From: Moringa oleifera
Taxonomy: Eukaryota > Streptophyta > Magnoliopsida > Brassicales > Moringaceae
Direction: 5' to 3'
Length of the DNA: 64,000 nt
NCBI GenBank assembly: GCA_021397835.1
Contig: JAJFZO010000229.1
Span: 496,001-560,000, forward strand
Shown here one piece after another: positions 36,579 through 50,900 of the stretch. The translations under genes and the position numbers were made by a program. The notes under the pieces are model-generated. The model searched no databases, was not told the DNA's origin, and saw only the letters and a list, made by a program, of their open reading frames with translations. Within the stretch, counting starts at the first letter, position 1. Each line of letters opens with the position of its first letter.

Positions 36579-38096
36579 GGAAGACGCTGCTGCGTCTTTG
36601 CAATTGGTATACTGTATATCAAATTCTTTCGTTGTTTGGTCGGAAGTGTTCCTTGAGTATCATCATCTCGATTTTCTTCATGTTCAGATCCCGTCACAAA
36701 AGAACTTAATCATTTTACTGGCGGCTCATCACAGACAAGTTCTATATTATTGCAGGTGGCATCATCACATGTCTTATGTTCATGTTATATATACAGTACC
36801 TATCAGGCCAGTGAATGGTATGAATGCTTAAATACTTTTTCCGTACACAATTGGATCTTCCAGAGGTACTTAATTTTTCTTGATTTTTGTTTAAACCATC
36901 TCCATGAATGCATCATCCTGATCTTCACATGCAGAAATCCTACAATGTTTTCAGGACTGGGTATCAGTCACCATCCTAAGGGCCATTGTAAGGGCACCCA
37001 TTGTGCTCATGCCCTACAGAGCTGCTTCATAAGTAGGTTTTGAGCTTCAGAAATGCTATAGAGTATCTGAAAAATATATAAAATTTATCTTCAGGGAAGC
37101 CTACCAGGAGGACCTTAAGTGAAGTTTCTGAGTTCATGAGTCACTTTCAGTCCCCAAATCGGCAATAAAAAGCAGGTCTTTATACTTTGTACCAATCTGA
37201 ACATTTTTGGAGCTAATGATCCACTACGTTGAGGAGACAAGCTCCAATTGTTTTTCCTGTGTAGTTATCCTCCTGCAAAATTTTGAGCCACTACATCCAA
37301 GAACAGAGCCAAACTCATCCATCACCTTTCAGTGTCTAGAATTCCGTCACATTAAACAGATCACTTTTTGAGCTCCAAGTGGGAATAGCTGCTCACATGG
37401 AGACTGACAGAGATGGCTCAAAACTTGCAGACAGAAAACCCTGCTTGGATCGGAGGAAAATGACCAAAGGCTTGCCTTTATGGCTCCACCTAGTAGCCCT
37501 AAGGGCAGGGTAAGGGCCATTAATTCAAGGCAAAACCTCCATAGGATCACAGATGAGTTAACATGGCTGAATCAACATTAAGGACCACAAGACCAAGCAG
37601 GCTAGGAACAAATCTGAGCATATATCAACCTGGATTTGCATTTTCTGAGACAATGACCGAATTCAATTTCAACTAACAACCAACATTCTTAAAGTCCAAT
37701 GCTTTATCAAAACAGGGTATAGAAGTTTATTCCATCCATGAAAAATGGCAAAACAAGCACTCTTTATCTTCCTCTGATACCTACCCCGTAGACAGGACAT
37801 TCAGGGCTAGAAACTACGCCTCTTACTAAGTAAATTCTAATTGATGCATGAAAGGGGAAGAATAAATACTTTAAACAGGAAGACAAATTCACACTATCTT
37901 CTAGGCTACCGACATTCTTATACTTTCCCAGGAAAGTTTACCAGAAAACTCAGACTAGATATAGTGAGGAGCATAAGAGCTACCCTTACACACAAACAAC
38001 TGAGATACTAAATAGACTAATTGGCCTGATACCTGTCCAAAACCATAAATACCTTCTTGTCCAGGGAAGACTAGCCAACTTGGCTTACCAACTGCT
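36579..38096. other. Convergent 3' region between the EF-hand gene and GME
   Basis: Holds the 3'UTRs of two genes that point toward each other. No credible coding frame between them. Confidence 0.55.
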
Positions 38097-39765
38097 TCAT
38101 TCTTTGCCATCTGCAGCACGGAGCGAGCCCAATTGAACTGGTGCTTGAGTTCCCACCACCTTTGATGAGCCATAAACCGAGAGATCAACGCCCTGAGCCT
38201 TCTCTTTCTCAATTTGTTGTTTGATCCAGAAGTATGTAATTCTCAGCCCATCCTAGATGGTAGATTCCAACATACTTATAAGCATTTTATAATTTTTCAT
38301 TTTTCACAAAGGCAACCATTTCTTATGAAACTGAAAGTTAAGTATGATTGCAGAGGTACCTTCAACTTCATGGTAGGAGCCCAACCGAGCTTCTCTTTGA
38401 TCAGTGTATTGTCTGAGTTACGGCCACGAACACCTTCTGGGCCAGGAATGTGGTGGATAGGGAGCTTTTTGTCATCAAAGCTAAGAACAATCTCAGCCAT
38501 CTCGTTCATGCTAACCATCTCATCACTTCCAATGTTCACTGGCTCACGGAAGTCTGACTTTGTCAATCTAAACAAATTGATTCCCAGATGGCAAATCATG
38601 GAGATGAGTAAAAGAAGTAAACTCGAAATATCTATAGGCAAGCAGTCCATGCAGGCTGCAATTATATACAATCCAAGAACTTCAGGATGGAAACCATAAG
38701 AAAGTAAATTTACCTAAGAACGCCTTCCACACATTCATCAATGAAGGTAAAGGAGCGGGTCTGAAGTCCATCTCCCCACATCTCAAACTTGTCAATGGAA
38801 GTAATAGCCTTCCGACAAAAAGCAGCTGGAGCCTTCTCCCTTCCACCTTCATATGTCAAAGGAAATGGAAAATTTACAACTGCATGACAAAAGGTGACAA
38901 TTATTTATATGAATAAGTAATCACTTCTAAGAGAGGCTTACCCTTCCATGTTCCGAAAGGACCATAAATGTTATGGAACCTTCCCACACGGCACTCAATT
39001 CCAAAATCTTTGGTGTAGTGCTTGCAGAGCTCCTCTGTTGCAAGCTTTTCCAACCCATAAGCATCTTGAGGCTAAATACAAGCAAAATCATTTTTAAACA
39101 ATAATTAATATGTTATACAAAATTGGATTGTTCTTAACAGGTAAAAGCCACAAACCTCTGCAGGCCAGGCATCAGACTCCTTCAAGCTCACATTAGTTTC
39201 CAGCTGCTTGAATTCAGGATAGATACATGCACTAGAGGCATAGAAAAACCTGGCAAACCAGATTATCGGGCTTTAGGACTAGCTATGAGAAAACCCAAAA
39301 GCCATATTAGCTAGAGAAGTTCATCTCACTGATGCAGTAATTGAAAACAACTGACCTCTTGACTCCATTAATCCTGGAAGCCTCAAGCATGTTGAAGCTG
39401 ATCATTGTGTTGTTATACATAATGACAGAGTGGTTGGACTGAATGAAGCCCATCCCACCCATGTCAGCAGCAAGGTTAAAGACATGGTCTACTCCCTTAG
39501 TGACCTTCAAGCAATTCTCCATGACCCTGAGATCAACAAGATGGAATTCATGACAGAACATGTCCTCAGTCATGTGCTCATTCTTCTTCCAGTCAGAAGC
39601 AATGATATAATGGCCTTCACTCTTCAATCGGCGAGCAATGTGGGAGGCAATGAAACCACCTGCCCCAGTAATGGAAATCCGAAGCTTTTCAGATGGCCAG
39701 TAAGGCTCCCTTTCGAGTTCCTTGTAGGTGAATTCACCGTAATCAGTTGCATCACTGCTTCCCAT
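38097..39765 (-). CDS. GME: GDP-mannose 3,5-epimerase (GME)
   Basis: Six coding exons on the minus strand: 39356-39765, 39156-39249, 38942-39071, 38714-38846, 38360-38567, 38097-38252, giving 376 aa (Arabidopsis GME 377). An extended short-chain dehydrogenase with NAD-binding GAGGFIASH at the N-terminus, catalytic Cys145 in SSACIYPEF, and Tyr173/Lys177 in YGLEK. RFHNIYGPFGTWKGG and the C-terminal QLGSLRAADGKE are signatures. It converts GDP-D-mannose to GDP-L-galactose (and GDP-L-gulose), feeding ascorbate synthesis and rhamnogalacturonan-II. Cytosolic. The start MGSSDATDYG is taken because CTGCAG|AATGG just upstream is a 5'UTR acceptor, so the upstream in-frame ATG (39777) is intronic. Confidence 0.97.
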
Positions 39766-39767
39766 TC

Positions 39768-40600
39768 TGCAGTCCACAATTTTTTTAATGGAAGCGTTAC
39801 ACTTTAACAGGAAGAAAAATCATTACTTTAATTAAGGAAAAAAGATAGCTTACTCGTGGAAAAGGGGAAAAGAACAATCAAATAGGAAAAAAAAATTACA
39901 TTGACACAATAAAATCAGAAACTTAAGCATCATGAATGCACTGAGAAATTAATGAAGCATGGACAAACACCCAAATCTAAACCACATCTCAGTATAAAAT
40001 CATTTATGCTGACAGAATACTTCAACAAAATGAAATTTAAAGAGGTAAATTCTCAAAAGGAACCAGTATATATAAATAACAGAATAGAATTCAACTTAAT
40101 TGAAATGTAAGCAACTATAAGAAGGGCAGCAATAATCCAAAATTTAAATTATCATGCTTCTCTTCAGTGAAAATAAAATAAAACAGGAAGAAGAAGCACA
40201 GATTTTCTGCATAACTTTTGTCTAAATGCTAAAATTTAGCAAGCAAACAAACACACTTCTGAGAGAGATTCAAAAATCAGAATTTACCACATCAATGTGT
40301 CCAAGGCAATTTAAGTAAACATAAGACAAAATTAATCAAGGGAGTCAGATCATGGAAGCAAAGGATCCACATATGTGAGCTACACCAGCAACCAAACAAA
40401 ATTTCAAACAAACCCAGAAAAATTGGAACCCCAAACACAAGAAAAAAGGAAAACGAGGTGGAGGTGCCCAACAAGGGCACACAAAAGAATCAAGTGCAGA
40501 GAGTTGAAACAGAGTGTACAAGATATAAACCCACAACAATCCAGATGAGATTTTTACCTGACGAGAGGCTGCCTAGAAAGGAGAGAAAATGATAATGCAG
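39768..40600 (-). other. GME 5'UTR intron and non-coding first exon
   Basis: A minus-strand donor (CGTCAG|GTAAAAATC) lies near 40556 and the acceptor CTGCAG at about 39767-39772. A leader intron of about 790 bp is therefore predicted. The first exon lies to the right, to about 40630. Confidence 0.6.
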
Positions 40601-40664
40601 AGAGAAGGGAAAGAGCTACGCAATGAAAGGGCAAGGAATGAGGGAAAGGGAGAAACACCCGTTG

Positions 40665-40673
40665 CTATATATA
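40665..40673 (-). promoter_or_regulatory. TATA box of GME
   Basis: CTATATATAG, with CAACG on its far side, in the region expected about 30 bp upstream of the non-coding first exon. Confidence 0.65.
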
Positions 40674-40689
40674 GGCACAGCAGAAAAAG

Positions 40690-43600
40690 GGAAATGAAGA
40701 ACAAACAAAGCCACTAGTTTTATTTCCCACTGTAACTTTGCGTTTCTCTCACTTCATTATTAAGAGAGAGAGACATTGGCAGAATATCCCAAAAAGTACT
40801 CATGGTGAAGTGATTGTACAGTTGGCTGTGGAGTTGGCACCCTAATTTTCTCTGAAGAAAATTTCATTTTCCTTCAACCCAAACGGGTAGTTTTCCTCTG
40901 CTGCTCACACCCAAAATCAATTGAAAATTCATGAACTTGCAGTTATAATTGTAGACAATATTCAATTGAACCAGAGATGCATTCTGAAAGAAAATGACTA
41001 CCATGGATCAAGTACGATAACTTGATCTCACTAAATCTTTTGGTATCTTCCATCAAGTTCAGAACTTTTTAGCAAAATACATCCATCCAGGAAGGAAATT
41101 GATTCAATTCATAGTAATTTAGTAATAACACCGTCGGTTCGATGTTATTGTTTAGAATTTTGCCATTCACTTTTCTTTTATTCCATTAGTTCTTAAATTT
41201 GGTCACAGCTTCTTTTTAGGAATGTCTAAATCAATTAATCAAATTTGGTATACTACAACACTTTTCTTTATAATTTTCAAAATTTTCTTTTTCTTTTATA
41301 TTTAGATAATAATGTTAAATTTTATGTAGATGAAATATATATATAAATCACAATGAAGTCAATATTATTTAAATATAAAAATTTAACTTCTTAAAAAATA
41401 TTTTTAAAAATCATAAAAACTATATATTAAATAATAAAATTTTTATAATTAGTATTTTCAAATAAATAAATTTTATTAAGTACTAAAAATATAATACGTA
41501 TATCATTTCAACAATATCAAACATTAGATATTACAATCATATTTTTTATTAAATTTGGTTTATATAAATGAGTGGGACCTACTAAAAGGGAAGGGCAAAT
41601 TCCTGGAAAGAGGCATTAAGTGTAAGTTTTGTTTGGGTGGGCCCAGAAGAAGCTCCCTGGAAAGTGCTTATGCTTAGCTGCTTCTGATAACATAAGCAGT
41701 CACCACATGTTTTTTGTGATAAGAAGACAAGATATTGATAAGTGGGATTCAATTTAATTAGTCTCAACGGTATCAGAATGGGTCCCCCTGAAATTTTATT
41801 ATTTAATAATAAAAAGTTAATATCAAATCAAATCATATTCACTCATTTTTTTTATTAAATTGATATAAAAAACATAAAATTAAAATTATGTAAAATTAAA
41901 ATATTTACATCATATTATAATTAAATTTTTATATTTAAAAATAAAAAATCAAAACTTGATTTTATAAATTTAATTTAAGTTATATTTTAATTATAATAAT
42001 TAAAAAACTAAAATATTTTTATCCCCTTTATATAAGTTTTTGTTTAGCTTAGAAAATAATCTTTAAAATTCTTAATAGTATATGTGGATAAATTTCATGT
42101 TATATTTTTAAAAAATAAATTAATTAATATTTTTTTTTCTCTCTTGTGGATGGTAATTATGCCTAATGCTCTTTCATATAATACGCGTAACTCTTAGATA
42201 TTCGCACATGATTCACCTTTTTTTTAACGTAAGAGCTTACCTACCAAAGAAAAAGAGAAATAATAAATCACACGATACCAATATGAGAAATAGGAATTCA
42301 CCAAAATTTATATTATTTGTTTATTATAAAATTAATATTTTTAATAATTAAAATATTTTAATTGAAAATTTTGACTAAAATACAAAGATTCATCCGCTTC
42401 GACCTAACAATCAATAATAAATTTCGTGACCTTTAGAGGATTCAAAATTTAAACCTGACTTGCAAGTTAATATAATATTAATTAGTAATTTTAATTAAAA
42501 TTCAAAATGTTAAAGTGCATGCATCTCATTAAATCGTATATTATCACATTAATTAAATGCTTAATTGTTTAACCGGATATATGTTGAAATGAATTTTACC
42601 CAATTTAAATTAAATGTGTTTAATAAAAAAAAATTGGACTTAGTTTAATAGTCACGTCAAAGCTTCAACTATATTATAATTGAAATCCAACTTAGACTTA
42701 ACTCAATTTATATTTATATATACTTCTAATTGATCTTTTTTTAATACATTACCTTATGAAGAACATCATCTCATAATTTATTTTCTAAAAATAAATTGAG
42801 TGTTAAATAATTAGTTGATTATCTTTAATAAAAATATTTAATTAATAATATAAAATACTCTTATTTGCAAATTATCAAAATTCAAAAATAATTTAATTTA
42901 AAAGCAGGTTTCCTCCCATTTAAGTCAAAGATTATACATTTCTTTTTAAACTTTTTTTAAATTTTATAATATGAGTTATAAAAAATAGATATATTTTAAT
43001 TTAATTTTATAAGTATTTTTTATTTTTATGACGTTAAGTATCAAAAGGTTTTTTTTTTAATTTATGATATTATTATGTAATTCCAGTTTTTGCATCAACT
43101 TCATTACATCAGTAAGTTTTAGCTAAAGGCATGTAATATGATTTATTAATTATTTTAAATTTATCAAAAAAATTAAAAATAAATATTAAAAATTGAATTA
43201 AACTCAAATTTTAATTTTGATTTTGATATATTAATTAGATTAATTATACATTTAATCTCTTAATTTAATTTAAATTGAATCAACTATAAAAAAATTTATT
43301 AAACATATTTTTTATGAAAATATCTAAAAAGTAACTCAAATAAATTTTATATTTCATTACCAGTTTAATCCACAAATTTGAACAACTTTCAACTCACAAG
43401 CTATTTTCTATATTTTTAGTTTTTAATAGTATAATTTTTTAAACATATTACTATTAATATTTTATTATTTTTATTAATAATCTAAATATTTATTTGTATA
43501 TAACAAAATTTAAGTTAAAATTTGTTATACATAATTTTTAATTGAAATATTTTTAATTTTTAAATTTATTAATAGAACTTAAATTAAATCAAATTAAAAC

Positions 43601-44560
43601 ATCTTGTATATAATTATTTTAATTTATATGTATTAAAAAACAGATATAGTTCAAAATTTTTTTTATATGTATCCTAAAATTAATTTAACTCATTGAACTT
43701 AAGGTAAATTCTTTTACAAATTTAAATTAATTTTAACTTCACCAAATATTTTAAATTGTCTAAAAATTATAGCTTAAGATGCATAAACTTCTTCATTATT
43801 ATTGAAAAAATAAACTAATTTTGAGCTTGTTAGACTTAAATTTATTTTTGAGTAAATATCATTTAAAATTTTTTAAAAATATTCTCTTTTATATTTTTAT
43901 CATAAACTTTCAAACGTCAAATAAACTCGATAGATGAAAAATAATTAAATTAAATATTATATAAAAAATTTAAAAATTATAAATATTCAAATTGAGGATA
44001 TTGTATTATAAATTTTGACTTAAAATTTTTTATGAATGTAAAAAAAACTATTATTACAAAAAATTTTAAATTTTTTGGGTTCTAAAATTGTTTCTAAAAA
44101 AATTTTATTATAAAAAATTTATAAATAAATTTTCTGCAAGTCAAAAGTTATTAAAATTTTAAAAATAACTTAAAATAAAATATAAAATTTATTTGAATTA
44201 TTTTAAAGTATTTTAATAACAAAAAAATTATGATAAATTATCCAGCAGTCAAAAATTATTAAAAATTTAAGAAATTAATTTAAAATAAAATATAAAATTT
44301 ATTTGAATTGTTTTTAAGTATTTTAATTACAAAAAATATATTTAATTTTACCTAATTTTGTTACAATAATTTACGTAATGGTTCAGTTTGATTATTTTTA
44401 TTAATTAGGATTTATTTAAATACAATTTTAAATAAAAGATTAAAAGGGAATATTTTTTATAATTTAAATAACATTTTATCATTTTATTTTCTAAATTTTT
44501 TTTTGGTTTCTTAAAGGAAAAACATAATTCAAGTCGGGTACTAGGTGCCTGCAGGCTACC
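40690..44560. other. AT-rich intergenic DNA
   Basis: No gene found. Degenerate repeat copies at about 43420-43620 (forward) and 43980-44130 (reverse). The sequence near 41580-41770 is less AT-rich but shows no recognisable feature. Confidence 0.6.
43420..44130. repeat. Dispersed AT-rich repeat, opposed copies
   Basis: A forward copy (AAATTTAAGTTAAAATTTGT, then AATTGAAATATTTTTAATTT) and a reverse copy (ATAAATTTTGACTTAAAATT, then TATTACAAAAAATTTTAAAT) face each other. Confidence 0.55.
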
Positions 44561-44701
44561 CATACACATTTCAACCCGGGTGAAGAATATCCTACCGTAC
44601 ATAAGCCCGCTCCATTCGTTGTCTTCACGTCAACAGATCGAAATTCTGTCTCAGTTCTCCCTGGATCCAGAGCTTGAGACACTGACAGGCAGAGCTTTCC
44701 T

Positions 44702-45490
44702 GGTGAGTGCTTTTTTTTTTTTTTACTTTCTCTGAAGAACGTTGACTTAGTTCGTTCTTTATGATTGGCATTGCTAATTTCTTGCAATGTGCCGAATAAT
44801 CTTTGATCTTGTAAGTTGCGATCTCAAGTGTGATCTCTGATCATATCAATTGCATCTCTTTTTCTTCTTTTTTCTGTTGTTTTGCAGTAATTGTTTTGTG
44901 TTTTGATGTATCCATTACAATGCTCCAGCATAATCACTGTTTTAATAATTATAATAATAATGAGTTTAGCTCAATTTATGTTTAATCATCTTCCTCATGT
45001 AACTGGCTTTTAGCACCCAAGAATGTGATTCTCCCATGAAATTTTTGAATGATGCTTATCTGTTGCATATGGCTGCTATTCAACTGGTGTTTGGTGGCCA
45101 AGAAACTTGAGGAGAAGGAAGTAGTAACACAAATTTATTTTTGTGTTGTTTTAGCTACAGAGAATGGAGTATTTAACTCAAAAGAGCTTAATAGTTGGAG
45201 CATCATCTCTTAAGTACATAACTTAAATATCTCTTATCGGCCGACAACTGGAAATTGAGATGTCCTGGAATCCAGTCATCAAATTTCTTCCTATAATGAT
45301 TTGCTAGAAATTTCATGCCTGTTAACTTATGTTCATTGATGTAGAAGGATCACATGTTTTATTTGTTAAAGTCTCGGACAAAATATATTGTACGGTGCTG
45401 CTCTCTTTTACGTTGCAGTGCTCCATGTTTTATGCAAATTTTTATTCTTTTGTCCTGATAATTTTTCATTTTCATTATTTTGTTCTACAG
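44702..45490 (+). other. 5'UTR intron of VHA-F (predicted)
   Basis: CCTG|GTGAGTGC followed by a T-rich run, ending TTTGTTCTACAG. The leader exon then continues 20 bases to the ATG at 45511. Consistent splice sites; not proven. Confidence 0.6.
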
Positions 45491-45510
45491 TTGAATTATT
45501 AATCTTTAAG

Positions 45511-47904
45511 ATGGCTGGCAGAGCGCAAATTGCTACTAACAATTCAGCACTCATTGCTATGATTGCTGATGAGGTATGAACAATAGACCTGTTAAATAAT
45601 TTATCATAGAGACCAGTTCTCTTGTGACACTTATCTGTTCTAGAAACCTCTTAAAAGGTTTCATGTTACCATATTTTTACTCTTTTTTTTTATTGGTTGG
45701 GAAAACAAATATGTTTGTGCATCAATAAGTTAAGACATGCATGATTGGGGCATCTAGCAGCCTTCATCAGTTCATATGTTGTTGGCCTAGTTCATAGTCG
45801 CATGGCAGAACAGAAATGTAGAGAGGTTTCCTCTTTTTCATCGCCCATTGATAGGGCATTTCAACGATGTCTCATACAGTTCAATCATGTTTACAAACTT
45901 CCCTGCTTCTGCATCATGATAACATTGGACCTGGTTAACTCATTCCACTAGGACAAGTAATATGATTGGGGGTTGAGAATACTAATATACTAAATGATGT
46001 TTAGTTTGACAGAATTCTTCAAACTTTTGAATTATTCATGTGACACAGCTGGGTGTTGGAACCTGAAATATAACTCCTTTTATTGTTTTGAGTGGAGAAT
46101 CATGGTGCCTCACTTTATGACGTATTTTATTATATCAAATCCCTCATTTATGCATATAATGCATCATTTTTTCCAAAGTTTCTCAATTATCTTATAGATA
46201 GATAAATATGGTGTTCTTAAGTGATAGGGCCCCCATTTCCTTTGATGTGGAGTATCACATTTGTTATAGGCTTCAAGAATTACCCCTAGCAGTTCCATAG
46301 GCAATGGAAATGGGGGTATTTGTTTCAATGTTTTCTATATACGTTGATATGCTGTGTAAACATGCATATCATGTCCTTCTATTCGTGGTGTTGATGGGAA
46401 AGAACTAAATATAACTCTCGTTGCTCCAACGGTGAGTGTTAGATGTATGGTTCCCCTTTGTTAGGAGATCACTGATAGATCCTTGGTTTCTCACCTCTGT
46501 TAACTTCACCAATAAAACTTGCACATTACAGTTTCAAGCAATAATATCTTGTTTGGTGGTTGACTAGGATTTACTCTATGTTTTAGTATAATTTTCATGA
46601 ATTCTGTTTGGTCCCTACATAATCCTTGTGTGGCTTTGAGTATAGCGCATTTTATGCATGCATATTAAACCACATTATTGCCCGTTCTGATGATGATATT
46701 TGATGTAGGACACTGTAACTGGATTTTTGCTGGCTGGAGTTGGTAATGTCGACTTACGGAGGAAAACAAACTATCTTATAGTAGACTCAAGTACATCATG
46801 ATTCTCATTGTTGATATGGGTTTTCTGGAATTAAGTTAGTGATTATTTTATCTGTAACTTATATTCAATTTATTCAGTTTTTCTGACGTAATCATTTATA
46901 AACTGCATAGACCTATGGTATGAGAAAGCTGTCATGGTAGCTCAGCATGGTTTAATCTGACCAGCTTATACTTCCCCAAAAAACTAAATTGATCAACTCT
47001 TAATTCTGATACATTGTATGGGCCACTTCATGCATCATATAAGATGGAAGCATCCACTTTGTTGCTTGTCGATAGATCACTACCCAGCCAAAAATGTACA
47101 AGCGAAGTAATTTTCTTTGTACAACTGTTGGTCAATGAAATTGGACCTTCATGCCATCTGCTGCACTTCAAAGTTTACTCCATCCATGCCTTGCAGTGGA
47201 GAAGCTAAAGTTTGATTCCACTGGCTTGGACAGTGATTGTTCTTATGAATTTCTATAAATGTTTATTTGGTGTTGATCTTCCTTTGCTAATATGTTTCAC
47301 TTTTGTGGACAGAGACAACTGTGAAAGCAATTGAAGATGCATTCAAAGAATTCACCACAAAGGAGGACATTGCTATTGTTTTAATCAGCCAATATGTCAG
47401 TTCTTGTTCTTACTCTTCTCATAACAATAGTACTTGTGTCCAATAGACATGTGTTCCACGATGTAGGAATAATTAATTGCCTAGCCTGTTGTTGTTAGAT
47501 AACTTGGTCTAACCTGCTCTGGAAACACAGAGAACATGTGAAAGTGTATAAATTTGTTGACAATAACATGTTGTCTAGTCTTCTGGTAGCATGAATAAAG
47601 TTTGATGGGTTGGTGGTTGGCTCATGTTGTAACAACCAATACCTTATTTTGCATCTGTAGGAGTGCTTGTATTCCATGCTAATTTACTTCCAGTTTAGAG
47701 ATAGTTTCTTGACAAACTCACTCTTTCTGTTTTTAATAGGTTGCAAATATGATAAGGTTCTTGGTTGATAGCTACAATAAGCCAGTTCCTGCCATTCTGG
47801 AGATCCCTTCTAAGGATCACCCATATGACCCTGCTCATGACTCAGTTCTTTCACGAGTAAAATACCTCTTCTCCGCTGAATCTGTTGCATCTGGAAGGCG
47901 ATAA
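45511..47904 (+). CDS. VHA-F: V-type proton ATPase subunit F
   Basis: Four exons: 45511-45573, 46709-46790, 47313-47395, 47740-47904, giving 130 aa (family 125-130). Near-invariant blocks: [43 protein letters not shown], then [21 protein letters not shown] and [20 protein letters not shown]. Subunit F is part of the central stalk of the V1 sector, coupling ATP hydrolysis to proton pumping into vacuole and endomembranes. Single-copy housekeeping gene in most plants. A 5'UTR intron (donor CCTG|GTGAGT at about 44702, acceptor CTACAG at 45490) precedes the start. A further intron in the 3'UTR is possible (CAG|GTTTGT near 47930 to GGCAG near 48268). Confidence 0.96.
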
Positions 47905-50900
47905 GTTTGTCCAAGCATATGGCTTATCAGGTTTGTAAACATGATTACCTTGTCTGTTGATGGGGAGCAGCTTTTGCGATGTACACTACAGTTGGTCTGT
48001 TATTGATTTCATATTTATTGATTTTTCTATCCAAATTTAAGACTTCATTCATGGTGCCTTGGTATGTCCTACTGATGTGAGTGGATCACATATGATAATT
48101 ACAAGAACAAATTGCTTATACAAGCAAATTATTTGTCATGAATTCCTTCATTAAGGTATTGGTTCATTTCAGCTGACTCTTGCCATTGTAAGAGCTCAAG
48201 ATCTTAGCAATTTTTATTATGTTTTCTTTTAAAATTTTAATATCTCATTACCATTCTCATTGGCAGGCTTTTATTTGGCCTTCGGCTACTCGTTTTGGCA
48301 CATTAGTGTAGCCTAGCCTTGATATTATGTTGGCTGCTGAACCACGGCTAGGCATTGATGAGACTCACCTCTTGCATTGGTTCAGATTTGCTCTCGAGAC
48401 ACTATTATTCCCATATTGCTCTCCACCCTCTAATATTCCCTGACAAATGATGTTAGGTTTATGATTTATTGGTCTTCTAATATTCTTTTGCGATTGTCAT
48501 AGATTTAGTTTATAGTTTTATAGTATGAGGAATCCTATAAGTAGTAATTTCTATCATAATTGGATTGATGTGGTTGCTTAGTTTTCACAATGCTTTTGAA
48601 CCCCGCAAGAGAAGTTATCACCAAGCTAGAATCCTGTTCTGGTGGCAAGCACTTGAATAATTGTATTTGCTAAATTTATTTACATAAGATAAACATAAAT
48701 GCTAGTTTCCTAGAATATATGTAACCAGATATATTATACGTTATGGTCAATAAATATATAATATTGGTATTTCTATATTATATACAGTAATACAGATTAT
48801 TTAATTTGTAGTGCAGAAATCATTATATGAGGCATGGAATGGGCCTTCCTGTCTGGCTTGTCCCTGATAACATTGTTTTCTGCAATCTATTGAAAGACTA
48901 AAACTAATAGCTGTCCTTGGGTCAAAAAGATAGTACTACTGGCCCTTCCTGACATGAAATTGCAATAGATCACAAATGTCTTTTCAGTGCTTAAAAACCT
49001 TTCTCATTGTAAAAAGTACCCTTACAAGATGCAGTGGGCATATCTCAGTGGCGCCTTTCCATGCCCTTTTCCAAATCCTCTTCAGCCTCCAAAGAAATAT
49101 ATTTATAAGAATATAATATTATAGTATCCGATTTTTGTTTCTTTGATTTTAAACCATGTGCGGATGCTGTTGGTTTTAGAAAGATTCTTGTGTTGAAATT
49201 GTTTTAACTTGTGTGTAGGTGTGTGTATATATATTGGTTGGTGCAGTATTTAGGGAATGATGTGAAATCTTAAGTTGGATGTTATATAATTTTGAGGTAA
49301 GCCAGACTCAGGTTTGGAAGTTGGGTTGATAGCTTGAATCTCTTTAAAGTCTGTTTACTTTAAGATTTGGTAAATTAATCATTGGATTTCAGTTGATTTA
49401 TGGTGAGAAAATGATGGAAGATATTTGACAGATAAGGTAATTATAAAAAAACAAAAACATATTATTATTTTATTAAAAAATAAAAAATAGTAATTTTAAA
49501 TTATGTAAACATGTTAAGAATCAAAATTTTACTTTTTCTTTATTGATAAAGTTGATTATATATAGATAAGCTTTTAAATCTTTATTTTTTAAAAAAATTA
49601 TATTGTTATTTAATATATAAAATTTTGATTCATTCTATTTTTAATGTATTTTAAAATGAAAAAAAATATTTCATTATAATAAAATTTTTTTGGAAAATAA
49701 CATTTAAAATTATATATTCCTTGATTTTTTTTTGGTTAACACAAATATATAATTTCACGATGAAGATTTTTATATTTAATTTGAATTATGTTGAATACGT
49801 CATAATTTAATAAAAATTAAAAATTTTAATATATTTTATATTATTATATATTATAAATTTTTTAAAAATTTTATATTAAAATTTAAATTAATAAAAAATT
49901 ATTATCATATCCTAATGGTAGCCTACAATCAGGACAATCAATGGGACATAGACATTCTTAAAAAGCTGAATCATCAATAACATTTGTGATAGAACACAAC
50001 AAGGGCAACAAAACGTGCCTTCAAAGACAAACAAAATAGTGGGCCCCTAGCCACTAGAGTGGGCCAGGTCCAATATCAATCCACTAATTAGCCGCCGCTT
50101 TCCGAGGGAAAGCAAGCCACCCAGTTTTGGAAGAGTCTACTACAAGACCCAGCCACGTGGCAGGCTCCTATTGCACAGGTGAGGCAAACAGGCATTTCTC
50201 CTGCAGAACTTTATAATATAATATAATATGAAATCTTAATAAAAAATAAATAATATTTTTTTAATATTCTACTAATGTGGATAAGATTTACTCTAACTTA
50301 GCAATAAAAATATTTTCATTAATATCAAGGCATATATATATATTTATTTTAATTTCAATTTATACAAAATCAAAAACGTCTCAAAGGAAAATTTCATGCA
50401 TTATTTAGAGTAATTTTTTGTTGAATGATTTGTACAAAAATTTGTATAACAAAAACATGTTAAAGAATTTTAATTTTACTGAAACTATTTTTTCATTTGA
50501 TAAATATTTTAAATTAATATCTAACTCATAATAAATAATATTGAAATAAATTTAATTTTTTTTTAAATTTTGTACAACTTAAATACCCAAAATTTTTTTG
50601 TTATTTTATCATAAGTTAGAGACTTCCCGATTATTAGATTTTAAATTTAATGATAAAAAATAAATTCAATGATTTTAAGATAATTCAAATTGCACATCTA
50701 ACCTATGAATTGATATTTCATTTATTTTATGTATCATCAAATATTTGCATAAAGAATTATGAATTTTAAATTAATAAAAAATTTATTGATATTGATTTTA
50801 TTAAAAATGTGGTTAGGATAACTTTTTTTTTTGTGATATAAGATTAAAAACTTATTCTATATACGGTAACTTATAATAATAATTTCTTAGAAATAATTTA

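Noticed and set aside
39766..39777. Upstream in-frame ATG of GME adding four residues (MDCR)
   Set aside because: CTGCAG|A just before the usual ATG is a leader-intron acceptor, so the upstream ATG is intronic.
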